DNA from: Deltaproteobacteria bacterium
GTDB taxonomy: Bacteria; Desulfobacterota; BSN033; UBA1163
DNA: 10,197 bases
Assembly (NCBI GenBank): GCA_016875255.1
Contig: VGRU01000122.1
Span: 1-10,197, forward strand
Reading direction: 5' to 3'
How positions within the stretch are numbered: position 1 is the first letter of the stretch; each line of letters starts with the position of its first letter. The notes under the pieces were generated by a model. The model was given only the letters and a program-made list of their open reading frames with translations, did no database searches and was not told the DNA's origin. The position numbers and the translations under genes are program-made. Shown one piece after another: positions 6,465 through 10,197 of the stretch.

Positions 6465-7001
6465 CTATTCGATCTTTATCTTTTCAGATAAGATTAATGT
6501 CTCTCGCTTAAGAGGAGAGGAGACATAGACCAGGTTAACTTCTAACTTGCCAAGAGGCTTTTCCTTGATAGCGTTCGCTGGGATCGTGATGTCCAGAGAA
6601 CCCTCAGCAATGCCTTCGGGCTGAAGAATCTTCCAAAATGGATAAACTTTTTCTATTTTTTCATCGGGCTTATAAGGGATGGGCTTCCCTGCTTCATCCA
6701 GGCATTCGACGGTAACGGCCTGGATATCCTGGATATCTTTCGATTTATTGGTGATCTTGATGCTACCCTTGAGACTCGGCGTCCCGACGACTTCTTTGGA
6801 GGCTATGTTTACGGTCATGACAACCCTGAGGTCGCTAAGCTCCACAAGAAAAGCCTGTCCCTTAATCTTAGACTTCGGTGGAACCAGATTCTTTGTGACT
6901 TGTTCTTCTGTTGGGGCCTCCACCTTTCGCTCCTTAGCACAACCCAAAAGCCCTATAGCCAGACTTAACGTTAATAAAATAAAAATCTTTATGAAATGCA
7001 T
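6465..7001 (-). CDS. Predicted lipoprotein of unknown function
   Basis: The 178-residue product starts with a lipoprotein signal: MHFIKIF, a hydrophobic core, then the lipobox LLGC with C21 as the lipidated cysteine. Residues 22-45 form a charged and proline-containing linker, with a beta-rich domain of about 130 residues after it, including a stretch such as TPSLKGSIKITNKS. This looks like an immunoglobulin-like or FxLYD/DUF-type fold that I do not recognise specifically. Residue 22 is alanine, not aspartate, so by the E. coli rule the protein would go to the outer membrane. The ribosome site is weak (AAAAGAG about 8 bases upstream of the ATG). It is isolated between two repeat-bearing gaps, so its link to either neighbour is uncertain. 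Confidence 0.75.
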   Translation of the reverse strand: MHFIKIFILLTLSLAIGLLGCAKERKVEAPTEEQVTKNLVPPKSKIKGQAFLVELSDLRVVMTVNIASKEVVGTPSLKGSIKITNKSKDIQDIQAVTVECLDEAGKPIPYKPDEKIEKVYPFWKILQPEGIAEGSLDITIPANAIKEKPLGKLEVNLVYVSSPLKRETLILSEKIKIE

Positions 7002-7154
7002 ACACTGTTCTCTTTTCTTGGTTGGGGGTTGGTAGAAATATCAGGCTTTTAGATCCGGCGCCTCCTTTCACTTTTTCGCCGGTTTTTGGTGACAGGGTCT
7101 TTATTGCCTGTTGCACAAAGTCCCTTTCCGTGCTTCAACAAGCCTGTCCTCTCC

Positions 7155-7186
7155 GAGCCAGAGGCTCTCTGAGCCGGAGGCTGAGT
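7155..7186. repeat. Tandem 16-base duplication GAGCC-rGA-GGCT
   Basis: Units 7155-7170 and 7171-7186 share 12 of 16 positions. The first contains the small palindrome GAGCC-AGA-GGCTC, the second AGCC-GGA-GGCT. They lie inside the composite repeat block. Confidence 0.6.
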
Positions 7187-7189
7187 GAA

Positions 7190-7222
7190 CCGTTCACCCT
7201 TCGAGAACCTCAGGGCGAACGG
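7190..7222 (-). repeat. Dispersed palindromic repeat, CCGTTCGCCCTGAG type, full copy
   Basis: On the minus strand this 33-base unit starts CCGTTCGCCCTGAG and ends CGAAGGGTGAACGG. Its 11-base arms differ at one position, which is a G-U pair on the minus strand. From memory, CCGTTC(A/G)CCCTGAGC...TCGAAGGGTGAACGG is a very widespread intergenic repeat in environmental bacterial genomes. Confidence 0.75.
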
Positions 7223-7230
7223 TTTTTCCC

Positions 7231-7273
7231 GAATGTCCTGAGCGAAGTCAAAGGAAGGGCTCAGCACGAACGG
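7231..7273 (-). repeat. Dispersed repeat, CCGTTCGTGCTGAGCCC type, variant copy
   Basis: On the minus strand it reads CCGTTCGTGCTGAGCCCTTC, then TTTGACTTCGCTCAGGACA. The usual form, as I recall it, goes straight from CCCTTC to GACTTCGCTCAGGACA, so this copy seems to carry a few extra bases in its centre. CTGAGC (7238-7243) and GCTCAG (7259-7264) form the core stem. Confidence 0.7.
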
Positions 7274-7300
7274 AAAAAGCCAATGATTTCAAAATAAACT

Positions 7301-7326
7301 CCGTTCACCCTGAGCCTGTCGAAGGG
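7301..7326 (+). repeat. Dispersed repeat, CCGTTCACCCTGAGCC type, truncated copy
   Basis: On the plus strand it reads CCGTTCACCCTGAGCCTGTC followed by GAAGGG. The closing TGAACGG of a full copy is missing and replaced by TATTTTTTAG, so the palindrome is truncated. Confidence 0.7.
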
Positions 7327-7437
7327 TATTTTTTAGCATTTGTGTAACAGGTTCTTTGACCCTTCATAAAAAATTTAAAGGGAATGATGAGGTTGATGGT
7401 TTCCGACACCTGCTCTTTTTGTGGGTTCTTTTCATTT

Positions 7438-7479
7438 ACCCCGTTAGAAATAATGCCCCGATGGGATTTCTAACGGGGT
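7438..7479 (-). terminator. 14-bp hairpin directly after hflC; terminator or dispersed palindrome
   Basis: Arms 7438-7451 and 7466-7479 (ACCCCGTTAGAAAT with ATTTCTAACGGGGT) are perfectly complementary over 14 bases around a 14-base loop. The hairpin abuts the hflC stop codon (7480-7482), the right place to end the hflKC transcript. It lacks a U-run on the minus strand (AAATGAAAAG follows), so efficient intrinsic termination is doubtful. It may be a dispersed palindrome that protects or ends the mRNA. Confidence 0.6.
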
Positions 7480-8355
7480 TTACTTGCCGGAAATCCTGGG
7501 ACTCCTGAAGTATTTCAATAGCTCGGAATCCGATTCGAGAAGGATCGTCGTCTTTCCTTCAAAAAGTTGTTCATACGTTTGGAGTCTCCTGAGAAAAGAG
7601 TAAAACTCCGTATCCTGCTCATAGGAAGAGATGTAAATCTCCGTGGCGCGGCCATCCCCTTCGCCGAACAGCTTCATCTGCTGGCTATAGGCTTTGGCAA
7701 GAATGATCTCCTTCTCTTTGTCTGTTTCGGCTTTGATTTCCTTTGACCGTTGCTCTCCCTCGGCCCTGTACCGTTTTGCAATCCGGTGGCGTTCTGCCTG
7801 CATCCGGGCATAGACGCTCGCCTGAACCTCTTTGGGAAGGTCTGCCCGTTTGATTCGCACATCAATGATCTTGATGCCGAATCGTTTCGCCTGCTCATGG
7901 GCGTCTTTTGCCACGGTCTCGACGATCTTCTCCCTCTCCTCTCGGATGAACCCGATAAACGCGTGCTTGGCAATCTCCTGCCTCAGCCGGGCTACGAGAA
8001 TATCTTCCAGGCGGGCCAGGGCCCCTGTCTCTGTTCTGACACTCCGGTAGAATTCCAGAGGGTCTTCGATCTTCCACCGGGAGACATGATCCACGACCAC
8101 CCTTTTCTTATCGAGGGTGATATACTCCACGGCGACGGCGTCCGTTGTGAGAACCCTCCTATCAAAGAGGTTTAAGGTTTGAATGAAGGGTATCTTAAAG
8201 TGCAACCCGGGTTCTTTAATCGTTCTGACATACTTTCCAAACTGGGTGATAATCGCCTGTTCTTTCTCATCAATGGTAAAGGCTGCGCCCGAGACGAGAA
8301 GAAGACCGAAAAAAATCAAAACAACAATCGCCATCCGCTTTTTGCCGTTCATCAT
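7480..8355 (-). CDS. hflC: HflC, SPFH-domain partner of HflK
   Basis: This 291-residue membrane protein has one N-terminal transmembrane helix (about 8-25) and then an SPFH/band-7 domain, with the periplasmic start FTIDEKEQAIITQFGKYVRT and LDRR-like LFDRRVLTTDA. The C-terminal half is a long charged helix (about 140-235; QAERHRIAKRYRAEGEQRS) that builds the HflKC cage wall. A YISSYEQDTEFYSFLRRLQTYEQ segment follows, the classic HflC ending. HflC assembles with HflK around the membrane protease FtsH and modulates its access to substrates. Its start lies 3 bases after the hflK stop, with AAGGAG inside the last hflK codons, so the two genes are coupled. ATG at 8353-8355 is used here; the next codon is also ATG. 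Confidence 0.93.
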   Translation of the reverse strand: MMNGKKRMAIVVLIFFGLLLVSGAAFTIDEKEQAIITQFGKYVRTIKEPGLHFKIPFIQTLNLFDRRVLTTDAVAVEYITLDKKRVVVDHVSRWKIEDPLEFYRSVRTETGALARLEDILVARLRQEIAKHAFIGFIREEREKIVETVAKDAHEQAKRFGIKIIDVRIKRADLPKEVQASVYARMQAERHRIAKRYRAEGEQRSKEIKAETDKEKEIILAKAYSQQMKLFGEGDGRATEIYISSYEQDTEFYSFLRRLQTYEQLFEGKTTILLESDSELLKYFRSPRISGK

Positions 8356-8358
8356 CCT

Positions 8359-9423
8359 TTACTCCTTTTTGCCCTCTTTAATTTTACCTTCTTTTTCTTT
8401 AATGGTGACGCCATCCTTCAATGGAAGCCATTTCAGGACAGAACTTCCCCCCTCCGGAGGGAGAATATACTTCTCCTTGCCCGGCAATATCTTCTCCAGG
8501 GTTTCGAGATAGAGCCGTTCCCTGGTCACTTCTTTCCCTTTTCGATAGGCCCTGAGCACATCTAAAAATTTCCCGGCATCCCCCTGCGCCCGGATGACCC
8601 TCTGTTCTTTATAAGCCTCCGCGCTCCGGAGCATCTGAACCGCTTCTCCTTTTGCTTTGGGAATGAGGTCTTCACGGTATCCCTCTGCCTCGCGCATCAC
8701 GCGCTCCCGATCCTCCCAGGCTCTCACCACATCGTGAAAAGCGTCCTTAACCTCCTCGGGCGGGTCCACCACGAGAAGTCTGGCCTCGGTCACCATCAAT
8801 CCTGTCTGGTATTCATCAAGAAGGCTTTGAAGATATTTTTTTACATCGTCCTGAACAATCACGCGGCCCTCGGTCATCGTGAAGTCAATCGTATTTCTTC
8901 CCACTACGCTTCGAAGGGCTACCTCCGCAGATGACTTTAAGACCGCCTCTGCATTCCTGACACGGAATAAGAACTGGGAGGGGTCCTTAACGACATATTG
9001 GACAAAAAGCTGAGCGTCCACGATGTTCTCGTCGCCGGTGAGCATCAGGGATTCTTTAGGTTCGGGTCTCACCTTACCGGTGTAGGGATCTGTCCTTAGC
9101 CCAACCTCGGCTCTTCTCACTCTGGCCAAATGAACCACATCATGGGTTTGAATGGGCCAGGGGAATCGATATCTCAAGCCTGGAGAAGTTTGATCCATAA
9201 TCTTTCCAAATTGGCGAATCACTCCCATCTCCCCTGGGCCAACCATGTAGGTTCCAGACGCAAGCCAGATGACGATGGGGATGATTAACAGAATGAAGAA
9301 AAACTTCTTCCCACCCCATCGTCTGATCTTCTCCTGAACATTTCCCAGCACCTCCTCTAATGAAGGACCGCTGTAGCCTTGTCCTTCACTCCCTCTAATA
9401 AATTCATCATCTTTCCAGGCCAT
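8359..9423 (-). CDS. hflK: HflK, SPFH-domain membrane protein
   Basis: With the chosen start this is 354 residues: a short acidic and glycine-rich cytoplasmic leader (1-38), a transmembrane helix (about 41-61, FFFILLIIPIVIWLASGTYM), then the SPFH/band-7 domain starting VGPGEMGVIRQFGK. The conserved LMLTGDENIVDAQLFVQYVV lies at about 124-143, VVDPPEEVKDAFHDVVRAWED follows, and a long charged helix ends in LYLETLEKILPGKEKYILPPE, typical of HflK. The start MAWKDDEF is favoured because AAAGGAG lies 5 bases before it and HflK proteins normally begin MAW. An open frame continues 45 codons upstream to a TTG with no ribosome site. No ftsH gene is visible. The intergenic side upstream may hold the promoter, but no convincing -35/-10 pair was found. 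Confidence 0.92.
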   Translation of the reverse strand: MAWKDDEFIRGSEGQGYSGPSLEEVLGNVQEKIRRWGGKKFFFILLIIPIVIWLASGTYMVGPGEMGVIRQFGKIMDQTSPGLRYRFPWPIQTHDVVHLARVRRAEVGLRTDPYTGKVRPEPKESLMLTGDENIVDAQLFVQYVVKDPSQFLFRVRNAEAVLKSSAEVALRSVVGRNTIDFTMTEGRVIVQDDVKKYLQSLLDEYQTGLMVTEARLLVVDPPEEVKDAFHDVVRAWEDRERVMREAEGYREDLIPKAKGEAVQMLRSAEAYKEQRVIRAQGDAGKFLDVLRAYRKGKEVTRERLYLETLEKILPGKEKYILPPEGGSSVLKWLPLKDGVTIKEKEGKIKEGKKE

Positions 9424-9530
9424 CATTTCTCCTTTCGTATAGATTCGCTCAAAAAATAACGTGTCTTTGGTAAAGGCCAAGGCAAGGATGCCGGTTTTGT
9501 CTTTGGGTAAAGGCAATGGTTTTAAATCAT

Positions 9531-9579
9531 TAGCCCTAACCCATTGACCTTTCACCAAACTGGCTTCATAGCCCTAACC
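9531..9579. repeat. Short direct repeat TAGCCCTAACC
   Basis: The 11-base unit occurs at 9531-9541 and again at 9569-9579, 38 bases apart, just upstream of the hflK start region. It could be a pair of regulator sites or a chance duplication. Confidence 0.35.
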
Positions 9580-9618
9580 TCTTAACCTTGCCTAAAAGGT
9601 CACTTTCATGGTTCGTGC

Positions 9619-9759
9619 CTATCCCGTATAAATGGGAGGTAACGCACTCGTCATGTAGGATTGCCTGTCAATATTGAAGGAGGCCTTATCAGAGAGGGTT
9701 CCTGTGAAATTCACATCCGACTCGAGGAGGTGATGATAAACTGACCCGGCCTCCTTCAT
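9619..9759 (-). CDS. Possible 46-residue small protein or gene remnant
   Basis: The frame from ATG (9757-9759) to TAG (9619-9621) encodes MKEAGSVYHHLLESDVNF, then a polar stretch and SYMTSALPPIYTG. Its composition looks protein-like (mixed polar and hydrophobic residues, no runs), and the frame stays open 16 more codons upstream through a hydrophobic stretch (GFSILVFFLLLKE) to a TAA, but without an ATG. The ribosome site is poor (AAAAGAG directly before the ATG). I do not recognise it. It may be a small protein, the tail of a decayed gene, or chance. Confidence 0.3.
   Translation of the reverse strand: MKEAGSVYHHLLESDVNFTGTLSDKASFNIDRQSYMTSALPPIYTG
9675..9758. repeat. Separated inverted repeat TGAAGGAGGCC / GGCCTCCTTCA
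   Basis: The 11-base perfect arms lie at 9675-9685 and 9748-9758, 62 bases apart, with TGTGAA-A-TTCACA (9703-9715) between them. They overlap the possible 46-residue ORF. They could form a leader RNA structure, but the spacing is wide. Confidence 0.35.
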
Positions 9760-9812
9760 CTCTTTTAAAAGCAAAAAGAATACCAAAATAGAAAAACCAA
9801 ATTCCCTTTAGA

Positions 9813-9827
9813 TTTCAATCATTGAAA
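9813..9827. promoter_or_regulatory. Perfect short palindrome TTTCAAT-C-ATTGAAA, possible operator
   Basis: Seven-base perfect arms around one central base lie in AT-rich intergenic DNA, about 55 bases upstream of the possible small ORF on the minus strand. The size fits a dimeric regulator site, but nothing identifies the regulator. Confidence 0.3.
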
Positions 9828-9938
9828 ACTCAATAAAAATGCAAAAGGGGAAAAAGCGGGGCAAAAAGAAACAGCCTGTGTCAATATGGGGCAATTGCAG
9901 GGGAGGGTGATGAGAATTTTAAATGAAACGGAAAAGAT

Positions 9939-10197
9939 TCAAAGAAAGATGATCCTTTCTCCAGGATGAGAGAGAACATGAAAAAGCAAAAGATATCGCC
10001 TTAAATTTCGAGTGATCAGGAATTCTTCTTTCACAAATTCATGGCCATATTCACCTAATTTCTTTGCGACTTCGGGATGGCTCAGAAGATATCGAATTTG
10101 ATAGGCTGCCCCTTCAATAGAGTAGACGAGGGCCCCTGTGAATTTAGGAATGATTTGGGCGGGAATCCCACCAACAGCACTCCCGATCACTGGTTTC
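9939..10197 (-). CDS. GT4 glycosyltransferase, C-terminal fragment, TreT-like
   Basis: Only the last 85 codons are present; the gene begins beyond the right edge. The fragment reads KPVIGSAVGGIPAQI, the conserved GT4 (group 1) donor-site loop, then a GALVYSIEGAAYQIRYLLSHP stretch and KKLGEYGHEFVKEEFLITRN with RRYLLLFHVL. The YLLSHPEVAKK block and the FLIT...RYL ending closely match, from memory, the C-terminus of archaeal/bacterial trehalose synthase TreT, which makes trehalose from NDP-glucose and glucose in one step. A few extra residues (SHPGERIIFL) follow the usual end. With the glucosylglycerate-type genes downstream this would add a second compatible solute, but the catalytic N-terminal half cannot be seen, so another GT4 role is possible. 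Confidence 0.75.
   Translation of the reverse strand, partial: KPVIGSAVGGIPAQIIPKFTGALVYSIEGAAYQIRYLLSHPEVAKKLGEYGHEFVKEEFLITRNLRRYLLLFHVLSHPGERIIFL

Larger units (their letters stand above)
7094..7363. mobile_element. Composite repeat block with imperfect terminal inverted repeats (MITE-like)
   Basis: The outer ends match as inverted repeats: AGGGTC...CCTGTTGCACAAA at 7094-7119 and, on the other strand, AGGGTC...CCTGTTACACAAA at 7339-7363. The inner 13 bases match at 12 positions. Inside are three copies or half-copies of a palindromic repeat family (7190-7222, 7231-7273 and 7301-7326) and a 16-base tandem duplication (7155-7186). There is no coding capacity for a transposase. The inverted ends suggest a non-autonomous element into which other repeats inserted, or a stack of dispersed repeats; flanking target duplications were not evident. 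Confidence 0.5.
7002..7479. other. 478-base gap between hflC and the lipoprotein gene, filled mostly by repeats
   Basis: No credible gene is seen. The gap holds a weak stem (CCGGCG 7055-7060 with CGCCGG 7077-7082, followed on the plus strand by TTTTT), a composite repeat block bounded by inverted repeats (7094-7363), about 75 bases without visible structure (7364-7437), and a long hairpin next to the hflC stop (7438-7479). Open frames inside the repeat block on both strands are by-products of the repeats. Confidence 0.7.
9424..9938. other. 515-base gap between the TreT-like gene and hflK
   Basis: This gap has no recognisable large gene. It contains an A-rich stretch without gene signals (9786-9938), a perfect 7-base-arm palindrome (9813-9827), a possible 46-residue ORF (9619-9759) and an open frame fused to the 5' side of hflK (9424-9558). 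TAGCCCTAACC occurs twice, at 9531-9541 and 9569-9579. Promoters for hflKC should lie here, but no clear one was seen. Confidence 0.6.

Noticed and set aside
7055..7086. Plus-strand stem followed by TTTTT, resembling a terminator
   Set aside because: The stem is only 6 pairs with a 16-base loop, and no plus-strand gene ends nearby.
7022..7297. Plus-strand open frame of 91 codons, and a minus-strand one at 7049-7267
   Set aside because: Both run through the dispersed palindromic repeats; the protein-like text is the repeat read in frame.
7094..7363. CRISPR array
   Set aside because: The repeat copies differ in orientation, length and spacing, and there are no regular spacers or cas genes.
9724..9745. 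Plus-strand GAGGAGGTGATG resembling a ribosome site with an ATG
   Set aside because: The ATG is followed by only two sense codons before TGA.

Overview
The window is about 10.2 kb of Gram-negative-type bacterial DNA of medium GC, and every convincing gene lies on the minus strand, so it reads from high to low coordinates. A lipoprotein with a lipobox, an HflK/HflC pair and a LapA-domain protein indicate a diderm cell. Several gaps carry palindromic repeats of types that are common in Desulfobacterota and neighbouring phyla. The taxon is inferred, not shown.

Layout in transcription order: (1) 9939-10197, C-terminus of a GT4 glycosyltransferase resembling trehalose synthase TreT, cut by the window edge. 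(2) 9424-9938, a gap with a possible 46-residue ORF and small palindromes. (3) 7480-9423, hflK and hflC, translationally close, followed by a long hairpin. (4) 7002-7437, a repeat-rich gap with a nested, inverted-repeat-bounded element. (5) 6465-7001, a lipoprotein of unknown role. (6) 6289-6464, a gap with a hairpin. (7) 5896-6288, a stand-alone receiver protein. (8) 328-5817, a tight six-gene run: a GpgS-like GT81 synthase, an MpgP-type phosphatase overlapping it by 26 bases, a LapA-domain membrane protein, a GT2-like transferase, a transferase resembling GT78 mannosylglycerate synthase, and a small MscS-related membrane protein. (9) 168-327, a gap holding a strong REP-like hairpin. (10) 1-167, the N-terminus of a P-type cation ATPase.

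The most coherent reading is a compatible-solute and osmoadaptation locus. GpgS plus the phosphatase should make glucosylglycerate (or a mannosyl analogue) from 3-phosphoglycerate. The Mgs-like transferase, and perhaps the GT2-like one, could add further sugars, giving for example mannosylglucosylglycerate. The MscS-related protein would fit turgor control. A TreT-like gene (trehalose) lies a few kb upstream, beyond hflKC. The two extra transferases with a LapA protein between the phosphatase and the channel-like gene are the least explained and most interesting part. No CRISPR array, tRNA, rRNA or transposase gene was seen.
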